From Eretmocerus hayati (lineage: Eukaryota > Arthropoda > Insecta > Hymenoptera > Aphelinidae): a stretch of 64,000 nucleotides of DNA. The notes under the pieces were generated by a model. That model was given only the letters and a program-made list of their open reading frames with translations. It was not told the DNA's origin and did not search any database. Where the stretch lies: contig CM056743.1 in assembly GCA_029851415.1 (NCBI GenBank), forward strand, positions 94,152,501 through 94,216,500, read 5' to 3'. This document shows, piece after piece, positions 30,708 to 41,911 of the stretch (the first letter of the stretch is position 1; every line of letters starts with the position of its first letter). The position numbers and the translations under genes are program-made.

Positions 30708-30961
30708 TGTTATGTCGAGATAATCACGACAATAGCAGTGGTCAGGATTGATAGAGCGCGAGTCCCCGATTATTTTTCAGCTGTGTCAACAACTGGCGGT
30801 TACGCGTGCCGCGGGTTGTTGAACACAAAGGCTGCTTGCGCAGCCCTGACGAAAGAATATCCAAATAGTCTATTTCCATCCGATAATGTACATTAGTTAA
30901 ATAATATCGATGGACCTCGATTTCGGCACGTAGACCAGACGCGCGTGTAAAATGCTGATGA
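30708..30961 (+). repeat. 3' LTR remnant of the Gypsy element
   Basis: The 254 bases from TGTTATGTCGAG to about AACTCTAATGAA match 31571-31830 nearly throughout. The LTR breaks off there and minus-strand coding sequence of a decayed gene begins, so the rest of the LTR was deleted or replaced. Confidence 0.75.
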
Positions 30962-31570
30962 ACTCTAATGAATCCATTTCCTTGAATTCCGTAAGCTGAT
31001 CAATCCGTTTACGGATGCCGGTAAATAGAGTTTTCTCTTCTCTTCTCGTTTGTATACCCACTTCATCAGAAACAATCATACATGATTACAAGCAGCGGGC
31101 CATTTTTGATTGACAACAAAGAATAATTTGAAGAGGTAATCGACAGCTTCAACGTCCAATTTGAAAACATAAATAACGCCACAGAATATTGCGTGGCAGC
31201 AACTCAACTCGTTAAGTTTCCCACAGCAAACGATGTAGGGGTTCTCCTTGCTATATAGATTAATCTGCTCTGTTTTGACCAAGTTAATTATTTCCCGCAA
31301 ATTTTCATGTATCTAATGGAAGATTGATTGAAATTATTTTACATGGATTAGGTTCAGATAATATTGAGGGATTACAAGAGATTTACCTTCGCATGAATTA
31401 TGAATGACAGGGCGATATCTTTCATGTTTTGCCTCCATTTAATTTTTGGATCTTCATTTCTGAAGCCTGTTAAGTTCAAGAAAAATGGAATAATGAAGAA
31501 TGCCACAGCTCCATCATCTGTGAGTGAAAGTATATCGGAGTAGAGATAGTCCATGGTCCTATCAATCCTC

Positions 31571-34500
31571 TGTTATGTCGAGATAATCACGACAATAGCA
31601 GTAGTCAGGATTGATAGAGCGCGAGTCCTCGATTATTTTTCAGCTGTGTCAACAACTGGCGGTTACGCGTGCCGCGGGTCGTTGAACACAAAGGCTGCTT
31701 GCGCAGCCCTGACGAAAGAATATCCAAATAGTCTATTTCCATCCGATAATGTACATTAGTTAAATAATATTGATGGACCTCGATTTCGTCACGTAGACCA
31801 GACGCGCGTGTAAAATGCTGATGAACTCTAATGAATTCATGTTGATGGTTCTACCCACAAGTCATGTTTTATCCTTATTTTCCTTTCTCAAAGAGAAAGG
31901 GTTGTATTCGTGACAAGACATTTTTGCTCAATTTTTTCACTCAAATTAATTTTTCATTCTAAAAATCTTCACTCATAGCGAATCGGCTTCGTACATTTTG
32001 TTCCTCTCGCCGATATCTATCTATTGTAAGTCACGGTTTTTCCTCCAGGCTTCTCCCTGGTCCTCCACGAGTTTAACTTTCTCTGTCGTTGTCTGTGTCC
32101 GTCTGTGTGTGTGTCTGTGCAACTTCATTTTTCGTCAACGGTTTCTCCTCAGCGTTTCGACCGATCTTTCTCAAATTTATGTGAGTGGCAGAGCACCATG
32201 TAAAGATGTGCTGAAAAGATTTATAGCCCAATCTATTGAACAGTTCTCGATTAATGAGTATCCGAAAATAAAAATGTCAAAATTTTCCAAAAATCGATTA
32301 TTTTATATTCAAATATCTTTTCTCAAAATCAACAAATCAAATTTTGGGTCACTTAAACAACCATTTTTTCATCATTTTCCGTCAATTGGTTAATGTGGAA
32401 TTTTCATTCATATCTATCTCTACCAATTAAATCATGAATCTTCTATCAATGAAAAAAAAAATCATGTACATTTCTTTTCCCATACAGTTTAACGTAATTC
32501 CGTATTAACCAATCGATCAAGGATGGCCAGATTAACATTTTATTAGGTCACCTCAACTTCCCTTATAAAGTTCTTCTAAACATAAATTCTAAAAACTCCT
32601 AATGATTTCTTGGAAATTTTAACATTTTCATTTTCCGATACTCATTAATCAAGAACTGTTTAATAGATTGGGCTATAAATCCTTTCAGAACATCTTTACA
32701 TGGTGCTCTACCTCTCACATAAATTTCGGAGAGATCGGTCGAAAGGCTGAGGAGAAACCGGGGACGAATAATAATAAAATTTATTCCATGACAACAGATT
32801 TCAAACATATTTTACAATTGAGATGATTTGTTTATTCTAAAAATCTTGAAGGATAGAGAATCGGCTTCGTACATTTTGTTCCTCTCGCCGATATCTATCT
32901 ATTGTAAGTCACGGTTTTTCCTCCAGTCTTATCCCTGGTCCTCCACGAAATTAACTATCTCTGTCGTTGTCTGTGTCCGTCTGTGTGTGTGTCTGTGAAA
33001 CTTCATTTTTCGTCAACGGTTTCTCCTCAGCGTTTCGAACGATCTTCCTCAAATTTATGTGAGTGGTAGAGCACCATGTGAAGATGTGCTGAGAGGATTT
33101 ATAACTCAATCTATTCAACAGTTCTCGATTAATGAGTATTCAAAAATAAAAATGTCAAAATTTTCCAAAAATCGATTATTTTATATTCACATATCTTTTC
33201 TCAAAATCAACAAATCAAATTTAGGGTCACTTAAACAACCATTTTTTCATCATTGTCCGTCAATTGGTCAATGTGGAATTTTCATTTATATCTATCTCTA
33301 CCAATTAAATCATGAATCTTCTATCAATGAAGAAAAAATCATGTACATTTCTTTTCCCATACAGTTTAACGTAATTCCGTATTAACCAATCGATCAAGGA
33401 TGGCCAGATTAACATTTTATTAGGTCACCTCAACTTCCCTTATAAAGTTTTTCTAGACATAAATTCTAATTACAATCAATTCTAAGCACAATCTTATCGA
33501 CCACTTTGATCTAATACTTTGATGATAATTGTGATTAATTACTTTTTACGTTTGTAAAACAAAGATGAATGGGGATACATATTATTTTTTCGAAATAGAG
33601 TATTATTGCGATGAAAATGAATATGATAGATATGTTAGTAATGATTGTGGAATATGAATAAGTTACGAATGGAAAATTGGAAATGAATCGGTAAAAGAAT
33701 TGAATTAATTGGAGTATTGATAAGAAGATTTAGATTGGTATTGGAAATATGAAAGGTATGTATAAAATTTGTGAAAACGATTGGTGATTTTGATGAGTAA
33801 TTTCGAAATTATACTTTTTTTTGTCTACAAAGCTAAGCACATTTCGACGTGAGAAAGCATTCTGCTAATATCATTTAGCAGCGTTTTCGTAGTCTTGGGA
33901 ACAATACCTGTTTTCGAAATTTTGTCAGCGCGTGTCGAGGCCGTTGATACCGACCTCGATTCGCGAGGTAATAAAGGTCCCGGGAATGGGGAGCGAGTCA
34001 GTTCTCGCAGATCGGGTATCACGGTAACTCCGCAGATCGGTTCTGCGTCAAATTCCGTGCACAAGTCCGGTGCAGTCGTCTCAGTTCCAGCTCGCGCCTA
34101 GTTCCAGTTCAGACAGTTACTTCAAGTCCAGTACCAGTTCAGTCAATTTCATCCAGTCAATTACTTCAAGTCCAGTACCAGTTCAGCCAATTTCGTCCTG
34201 TCAGTTACTTCCAGTCCATTACCAGTTCAGCCAATTTCGTCCTGTCAAGCACTTCCAGTCCAGTACCAGTTCAGTCAATTTGCTCCAGTTAGTTGTTTCA
34301 AGCCCAGTACCATTCAGCCGATATCAGCAAGTTCAGCCTAGTTCCAGTCGACGTCAACGAATCTAGCTCCAGTTCAAGTTCTGTCAAGTTCAGATTGTAT
34401 CTAGTTGTAATAAAAATGAGTTAACTGTTATTGATATTCATCATCTCACCCTCATTTCACTCATTTAATATTATTATTATATCCAAATCGAATAATACTA

Positions 34501-34838
34501 TATCAACTGAACAACATATTTCACCCATACCACATTTCTGTTCCTCTCCTTGGCGAGGGAAAGAAAGGTGGCTGCACGAAATTTAGAGTCTTATCGCGAT
34601 AAATTTGAGTAGACGGGATTTCCCGGGTAGCCGAATCTGCTACATTAACGGACACCCCGAAACCTCGGATTACTCCTTCATAGGGACACATTCATTTTTA
34701 CAGCAAATACCTCACGCAGAGCACCAGCCTAAAGGCGTTCTCTTGGATCATCCAGGGACGCGTAACGAACCGTCCTGTAGCGCCAACAGGACAATTTCCG
34801 TCAAATTACCGACGAATTATTAGGGTAAATTCCTAACA
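31571..34838 (+). repeat. Solo LTR of the same Gypsy family, with nested repeats
   Basis: The sequence starts TGTTATGTCGAG and ends TTCCTAACA, flanked by CCTC on both sides (31567-31570 and 34839-34842), a 4-bp duplication typical of Gypsy integration. No internal coding sequence is present, so it is a solo LTR from recombination. Its 3' part (about 33840-34838) has a TCCAGTTCAG-rich tandem tract at 34070-34370 and an AATAAA-like TAATAAAA signal near 34410. The middle (about 31951-33475) is a nested insertion, which inflates the length to 3,268 bases. Confidence 0.75.
31951..33475. repeat. Nested element: two direct copies and one inverted fragment
   Basis: A unit of about 640 bases (with CTCTCGCCGATATCTATCTA and a TGTCTGTGTCCGTCTGTGTG run) occurs at about 31951-32590 and again at about 32832-33475. 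A partial copy in reverse orientation lies between them at about 32600-32770. There are few differences between copies. No transposase is seen; probably a MITE or foldback-type element. Confidence 0.6.
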
Positions 34839-36879
34839 CCTCATGCTGAGAACAGGATAATAATGTTGTATGTTGGCGAACCTTCGAATAGATCAGCTTT
34901 GTATTCTCCCACCAAAGTCTTGAGATCATAACAAAATATTGAGTCTTTTAGTTTCCCATATTTTTCCGACTCAACTACTCCTATGAGAGAATCTTGAGGT
35001 CTTCTCGATTTTTTACCAGTACTTTTTTCAGCAAGAACTCTTTCATCAGCCAGAGTTCTCAATTTCTGGGATTTATCCGCCCATGTACTCGTCAACTGAC
35101 GTGTTACAGTTCCTCCTGGTTCATTCCGGTTATCTAATAGTATTCCACATTCAATATCAGCCTAGAGAAACGGATAGAAAACGTGAAACTTGATATGATT
35201 GACAAGTTGGATTTGATTATATTTTATGACATACCAAAAGAGGGGCTAATTCAGTTTTTAGAACTTGAAAGTATTTAATCACTTCAAATCCCGATTTGGT
35301 TGAATAACATCTTTGAGGCGATTATCATAAGATATTTGCCAAACCCTAATAATCTCATCTCGAGATTTATCGAGATCCTCTGGTATTGTGCGGAGAATCT
35401 CAGATCTATATTGATCCCCACAAGAACTGAAAGACGAAGAATAAATGAGATTTAGTGGTGCAAGCTGGAATATTTCACCTATAACCTTCGCGGGAATATA
35501 CCCTATGAGAGCACACTACATTCTTCCGAAAGATGGACTAAAATACATGCCTGGTGTTACCTTTGCGAGTATCTTTATTCTTCACTTGATGAAATACTTT
35601 GGGCAAATAATGTCTCAGACCAGCAGGACGAAGGAATTCCCTGACCCAGTCCCATGCGACTTGCAAAAATCTACTAGCTTCCACTCGTTCAACTCCACCG
35701 GTTTTCAAATTTATTATAGTGTAGCTGTGCCCATAATAGATCGCAGTCAATCCACCGAAAATATCAACTGTATCTTTTGCAAGTCCCTCTAGAATCGGTG
35801 GCAGGCATCTATAAAAAAGATCGAGTTCCAGATACCAATATTTTCCCATAAAATTCGCTGAGAATTTTTCTTACTGGACGGGAGGCTTCCGGAAATCCGT
35901 TTTTGACAAGTAATAATATCATGAACGAAGTCACGATTTGGATACAAGCACCGATGAGTTAGTAACGAATATATAATTTACTTGGATCATAGGAATCCTC
36001 TATGATTTGGTCAACGTCTACACTACAACATCATGATGCACTAGCTGGGTGGGAATTTTCATCGCCACTCGGATCTTGGCTGGACTCAGTTTCCATTATT
36101 TCATCTTCCATTCTAATATTTATATATCATATACTCAGAATATACACACTTCAACAAACCTATCAATAATTAGAAGAAAAAAAATGGAAAAGTTCATTCC
36201 TCCGTGCATATTGAACAACACAATTACACTTATATGTCAAAATAATTGCTATACAATGTGCAGAAGAATATCTAGTCACCAAAGTTATGGGCAATTTGCA
36301 AATAGTACTACTACTATAATGGTCAAATTATCAAAATATCAACACAGTCAGCAAAAGAAATCACCATCAAAAAGATGAGTAGTCCTTTGATGCATTATAC
36401 ATCAAAATTGTGAAGAAACTCCCACGCACCAAAAGCGTTTGAGAATGCTGTATATCATCAAGCACTAACTGGTACAAGTACGAAATCAACAAGATTATAG
36501 CTTTTTTGGGAAATGCACGCCACTCGAATCAAGATAACACTCGACAAAAATTCTATAAATAACCACAGATACCAATTCAGAAAATTTTAATTGATCAGTC
36601 GTGATAAAAGACTTACTGATGAGGAAATTTGGTGCGATGCTTAGAATAATTTGAGCCAGCCTCTCCTTCAAGTCGACATGTGCTCGGGTGCTTCCCGCGC
36701 ACAGGCTGGCAAATGCCACCCTGTTACCAGTCGTACAGCAAATTTTTGGTGAACTAGTACCGTTGGCCGATGATCCCCGTCAACTATCGATGATAGTGCT
36801 AGCACCAGATGAAAATATTACCGAATATCACTCGCGAAAATCTACTAGCCGGACGAATCTTTATTATACTAAATACTAA

Positions 36880-37140
36880 ACAGATCCTCGCCACGCGTGC
36901 GACGGATCGCTCGTTCACGTTCGATCGTGTTCAAGATTCTACTGCATGCTCCGCGATTGCCAATAGGTAAGAGGCACGAGACGGGAAAGACACAGCTGCG
37001 CGCGCAGTCCCCCTCGTGCCGCCACCGCGACAGAATTTGCCCCGCGAGACAAGCGATAAGCACTTGCACAGCGACGGAGAGAGAAAGGCAGCCACGAGAC
37101 TGTATGTATCGTATCGCCACCATACCTAAAGTCGCCAACT
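36880..37140. other. CpG-rich block
   Basis: The sequence is markedly richer in GC and CpG than its surroundings (for example CGCCACCGCGACAG, GCGCGCGCAG). It could be the promoter region of the decayed minus-strand gene that starts just below it. No TATA/TCAGT pair was found. The frames on both strands look like composition effects. Confidence 0.35.
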
Positions 37141-37192
37141 TTTCTGATTGTATCAGGAATGACCCCTCGCTAGAAGAATGAAATGAAAAGAA

Positions 37193-39510
37193 ATGGAAAG
37201 CAAGGAAAGAAATGAAATCCCAGAGAGAGGTCTCAAGTATGGTAAGTCCTCTAAAAAAGTTCAGGCACGACTTCTCGTCACTGTAGTGACAAGTGAAGAA
37301 AGGGCAGCAAGGAAAGAATTAGAATCCCAAAGAAAAGTCTCAAGTATAAGAATAATTTTTTACATGATGAGTTTCTATCATTCGGTTCGTACTCATACAC
37401 ACTTCTTAATCACGGAGTCGACTTTGTTCATATTCCAATATTAATTGTGATGTGGAGTTCAAAGACTTTCATCCTGACACTTTTGTTCATTCTACATTAT
37501 GAATTGAGACTTAAGAGGAATTCCAAATCCTATTTGTCTATTCATGTTATGTTTGACTATGATGTATACATTGAATCTTGTATTCAAGAGTAAGATAACA
37601 TCAAAATATCTTCGCGAAGGTGTAAGAGAGAATTGCTTCCATGAAATACACCTCAGCGAGGTACAACTTTAGAAGTATGGCAAGAGTCCCCACAAAAATC
37701 TCCAGAATGATCTCCCGCTAATAGAGTGAGATGTAAAAACGGATAGCATTGAAGGAATTGAAATCCCAGACAAAGGTTTCAAGTATGGAGAGTTCTCTTA
37801 ACCTCTTCATGCACGCACCTACTTCCTGTGCTTTCAGACCTTCGTTTCCTACTAGATTTTATAGTGGGGATCGAGAGAATTATTTGAATATATGATGGGA
37901 AGAACGGCCGAATTGCGAGGCATTCCTTATCGAAGCAAGATTTCTTGACAGAGCTTCCGTCACTCTGATTGTCTGGGGAACATACATTCCCTATAGAGCC
38001 ACGGAGCCATCGGGAAGATATCAAGAACCCAACTTCAATATCATTATTAGTTTCAGAATTATTTTAAGCCCAAACACGATATGATAAAGTCATGCCATAC
38101 GAGAGCTATGGCAGCATGAACTTTTCAAGGTCAAACACGAATGAGGCACTAGCAACGAGAATTTCATGATGAACTCCATGGAAAATCATTGATTTGGATC
38201 AGAAGACATGCCGCGACAAGTATTCTCATACTATCATCAAAATTTCGTAAGTTATGACAGTCAAAAGAATCGTCCCAAAGAGCATGATCAAGTAAGATGG
38301 TTCATCATAATCATCAGCTATAATGGATAACTAATGATGAGACTATTTTCACCAAAATCATGGAAGTCTCTCTAGTTTGGGCCAACGAAGATAAAGCATT
38401 AAGTATTTCTCTTGTGAAGTCAAGGGAAATTAGAGGAACCCGATCGGAAGATGTGTCCACATATGTGGACAAATGCGGGAAGAGGTTAAAAATCAGGCAC
38501 GACCTCTCGTCAATAGAGTGACACGTAGAAAAGAGGCAGCAAGGAAAGAATTGAAATCCCCAAGAGAGGTCTCAAGTATGGAGAGTCCCCTTAAAAATCA
38601 GGCACGACCTCTCGTCAATAGAGTGACATGTAGAAAATGGACAGCAAGGGAAGATTTGGAATCTAGAAGAGAGGTCTCAAGTATGAAGATGATTTGTACA
38701 TGATTATTAGTGAATATTATCGAGTTTGTTGGCGCGGGCGTGTTCGAAACTACCCGTCAAACATAAGTTCCTTTTCGATTATGAATTCCTCCTGCATCCA
38801 AGTCAGTGTAAAAGAATAATGGACGGACGGCACTTTGAAAAAAAAAAGAATATCTCCATGAGGGTGTTTGGTTTTGGCTACGGGTAGTTATCGACCCAAG
38901 CAGCGCGCGGTGTTTCCCAGATAGTTTCCCCGAAACAGATTGTCCTCACTGTATTCAGATCCGAAAGATCAAATTCCGACTCGATCCCAGTGTGTATTAC
39001 AGTCTTCAGAAAGATTTGGAGCATCCGTCCCACCGCTGTCAATGTGATTACAAATATTTTTCTTCGGGGAAACTATTTGGGAGACACCGCGCGCTGCTTG
39101 TGGTCGATAACTACCCGTAGCCAAAACCAAACACCCTGATTAAGATATTCTATTCTTTTTCAAAGTGCCGTCCGTCCATTATTCTTTTACACTGACTTAA
39201 ATGCTGAAGAAATTCATAACTGAAAGGGAACTTATGCTTGACGGCCAGTTTCCAACACGCACGAGCCCACAAACTTGATAGTATTCACTAATAATCATGT
39301 ACAAATCATCTTCATACTTGAGACCTCTTTTCTAGATTTCAAATCTTTCCTCGCTGTCCGTTTTCTACATTTCACTCTATTGACGAGAGGTCGTGCCTAT
39401 TTTTCAAGGGGGCTCTCCATACTTGAGACCTCCGTCTGGGATTTTAATTCCTTCAATGCTATCCGTTTTTTACATCTCACTCTATCAGCGGAGATCATTC
39501 TGGAGATTTT
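37193..39510. repeat. Foldback repeat with tandem units in its arms
   Basis: Left-arm sequence at about 38490-38945 reappears inverted at about 39050-39420, around a loop of about 100 bases near 38998. Examples are GGTTTTGGCTACGGGTAGTT at 38870 and its complement at about 39105. The arms include a unit of about 105-110 bases (GGCACGACCTCTCGTCAATA ... GAGAGGTCTCAAGTATG) repeated at 38492 and 38598, with diverged relatives at 37255 and 37690. Inverted relatives lie at 39310-39510. No gene is recognised. Confidence 0.65.
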
Positions 39511-39920
39511 CCAATATGGGAGTCATGAGATACTAAAGGACGAGTCTAGAGCTTCAAAATCCGTTTTTGAACGTCTATTTACGCCACTGTTAATCCGAGC
39601 GATGGCATTTCCTCTGAGGGGAGATTTCTCGCAAAAAATAGCATCCCAATTCGAGAGATACGGAGATGCATTTCTTATGAAGTCCAATGATCATTTCTGT
39701 TATCTATATCTCCATCAAGAATACGAAAAAGCTTTGAAATATGCTGCAAAAAGTTAATTTTCTCGTCATTTTTGGATACAAGTGCTAGTTTTTGCGAAAA
39801 ACCTTCTCTCAGAGAAAGTGTCATAGATCGGACAGGAAATGGCGTAGACGGACGTTCAAGAACGAATTTTGAAGCTCCAAACTTGCCGTTTTGGATCTCA
39901 TAACTCCTATACTGGAACAT
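39500..39920. repeat. Second inverted repeat next to the foldback
   Basis: TGGGAGTCATGAGAT and CGTTTTTGAACGTCTATTTACGCC at about 39517-39590 pair with GGCGTAGACGGACGTTCAAG and GGATCTCATAACTCC at about 39840-39910. The plus-strand frame 39275-39757 spans both inverted repeats and is not called as a gene. Confidence 0.5.
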
Positions 39921-41320
39921 TTATGTGTCTCAAATCGGCATGAGCCAAAAGATTCTCTCAAAAATTTTATTTCATTTTATTTTATTCTTCATTTTCATTA
40001 GGAAAATTGAACGGGCAACAAGGCCCTATGTACATAGATAATATAAAGATTCTTTGAGAATTATCATCTCAGATAAGAATAACAACATATAGAGATATAA
40101 ATTATCGAGGAAATACATAATTATCGAATAAATCATAAATTATTATTCAGCAAATGAAAAATTCTAACTAACAACAAAATTTCCATCTCTATGGGTTATG
40201 AAGACACAATGTTGTTCTTCACCAAAAACTTAAAATTGGGACTATCATGATTTTGAACCACACGTCAGAATCGAAACTTTTCCGAGCTCAAATTGGAAAG
40301 ACCCCAATTCGTGCGGATGAAAATGAATAATGCCATATTAGAATACGCGAAAGAACCTTCGGAATGAGCTCCGGAAGAGTCCTCTACGGTAAAATAGAGC
40401 CGAGTAAATCAACTCACAAAATTGAAAAATGAATTTTTGGGTGAGCTTGAAATTTTGACCGGTAGTGTACGTCCATGAATTGAGCTCAAGGCTTGGCGTT
40501 GCAACAAAACTGTCGCACAGTCTCTCCGCGCGCCGGAAGCAGAGCGAGTTACCCCCAACCACTGATTTGCAATGCACATGCACTGACTCGCAGTGGAATT
40601 CACTGCAAAATAGTGAGTTGGGGGCGATTTTCACTGATCGTGGTGGCGAGCGCACGAATGGGCTGTAATTTTCATGAAACATACGGTGATCTACTTTTCC
40701 TAGCGATCTTATGAGTTCTTCCAAGACCTTCAGAATGACCCGTAGTAAAAGTCGATCATCACTTTCTCAGTGGGGAGTCCTACGCGGTCTGAACTGAACA
40801 GCACAGCTCACTTCACGATCTTTCTGTCTCACTTTTTTCCCAACTTCATCAATAAGTGCGAAAGAGACAGCGCGATGTCAAGTTTGCACAGTTTAGACCG
40901 CTGGGGAGTTTACATGGACCTGACATTTCGATTTTTTAACGTTTTATCGTGTAAAGAGGAATCCTGACGCGATGAGACTATATGGCCCTGAAATTCGTAA
41001 GTAGATGGTTGTTTTTGTTGGAAACACAGTATGTGCTATTAAAATCAGATCAAATTCATTCTACATGAACGTATTTTCATCTCATTTTCGCCAAAATCTG
41101 CCATACGATATTTTTTCAAGTGGATGGCAGAGCTGCAGGCATGTATTTTGCATGGAATTTACTCATGAATTATTAGAGTGGTTAGGTGATTTTTGGCTAT
41201 GCTTGCATCATCACAAGACAATTCAGAAATTGCGATTCAGTCAAATATTTGTCTAACTTCCTAGTAAAACCAATACTGAATTCTGAATCTCTGATCTACA
41301 ACATACTCATTTGATGAACT
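39921..41320. other. Non-coding stretch with an imperfect hairpin
   Basis: No gene is seen. An imperfect inverted repeat at about 40772-40920 pairs GCGGTCTGAACTG with CAGTTTAGACCGC and CTTTCTGTCTCAC with GCGAAAGAGACAG. TTTTGACCGGTAGTGTA near 40455 resembles a mariner-type MITE end (compare 41765-41909). Confidence 0.4.
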
Positions 41321-41637
41321 CCCGCGTGAAAACAAATGAGTCGTTCATGAACGAGTCGTTAAACGAGCCCAATATTTGTTTCATTATGTAGAGTCATTCC
41401 GACTGACTCGTTGAAACGACTCATTTCGAAAATTTTACAGTCTAAGTTTTTTAATGGTACTACCTATTTTCCTGAGAAGATTGCAGTGTCAGTGAAAAAA
41501 AACTTGAATTCCAGAATGTACCAAATGAGTCATTTTAATATGTCGTTTCAACGACTCCACACAATGAAACGAATATTTGACTTGTTCAATGACTCGTTCA
41601 GTGACTCAAGTATACGACTCATTGATTTTCACACGGG
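41321..41637. mobile_element. MITE with long terminal inverted repeats
   Basis: The left end CCCGCGTGAAAACAAATGAG and the right end (complement) CCCGTGTGAAAATCAATGAG continue as inverted repeats of about 80 bases with many GACTCGTT/AACGAGTC motifs. 317 bases, no coding sequence. A two-base CT flank on each side may be the target duplication, but that is weak. Confidence 0.7.
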
Positions 41638-41764
41638 CTTGAACCAGTACAACATAGACTGCTCAGAGTACTGGCTCTCACAAGGAAGATGAATTTTAAT
41701 GGTCATGATTACTCTGAACTATTCAAGCATTCCAGCATTAACACTATTGACTTAAGCATGAATA

Positions 41765-41909
41765 CACTACCAGTAGAAGTGTGTGTACACCCGAAAAACA
41801 AAAAGCTGAGCTAGAATAGAGTCGTTTTGGATGAAGTAGATCGGAGCAGTCGAGTAATCTAAATCAAACTTCTGTTTTTCAGGTGTACACAAACTTTTGA
41901 CCAGTAGTG
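41765..41909. mobile_element. Mariner/Tc1-like MITE
   Basis: 145 bases bounded by TA on both sides (41763-41764 and 41910-41911). The ends are CACTACCAGTAGAAGTGTG and, on the complement, CACTACTGGTCAAAAGTTTG, both continuing to TGTACACC.GAAAAACA, so the inverted repeats are about 40 bases. No transposase. Confidence 0.7.
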
Positions 41910-41911
41910 TA

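Larger units (their letters stand above)
22997..30961 (+). mobile_element. 5'-truncated Gypsy-family element with two envelope-type genes
   Basis: Plus-strand order: pol (from within reverse transcriptase), Env-like gene, chuvirus-like glycoprotein gene, 3' region with AATAAA and polypurine tract, then the first 254 bases of a 3' LTR. The 5' LTR, gag, protease and the start of reverse transcriptase are missing; the left junction lies inside another element's LTR. The LTR start TGTTATGTCGAG is shared with the solo LTR at 31571. Confidence 0.85.
30962..36719 (-). pseudogene. Decayed multi-exon gene of unknown function, split by a solo LTR
   Basis: Minus-strand coding-like blocks, in order: 36719-36617 (ends at GTAAGT), 36130-35990 (acidic, MEDEIMETESSQDPSG), 35935-35540 (KYWYLELDLFYRCLPPILEG and VEASRFLQVAWDWVREF), 35440-35238 (two overlapping phases), 35163-34845 (STWADKSQKLRTL), then beyond the LTR 31567-31387 (MDYLYSDILSLTDDGAVAFF, ending at GTAAAT), and 31315-30962 (ENPYIVCCGKLNELSCCHAI, FKLFFVVNQKWP). 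Plausible donor/acceptor pairs join several blocks. At least three phase breaks (about 35870, 35285, 31080) and loss of the 3' end show decay. Continuity across the LTR is supported by the CCTC target duplication. I recognise no family with confidence; parts recall an uncharacterised repeat-borne protein family of arthropods. Confidence 0.5.

Noticed and set aside
36869..37181. ORFs on both strands in the CpG-rich block
   Set aside because: Long frames are expected in stop-poor GC-rich sequence; no domain or splice support.
39275..39757. Plus-strand ORF of 160 codons
   Set aside because: It spans two inverted repeats and mirrors the foldback arm, so there is no independent coding evidence.
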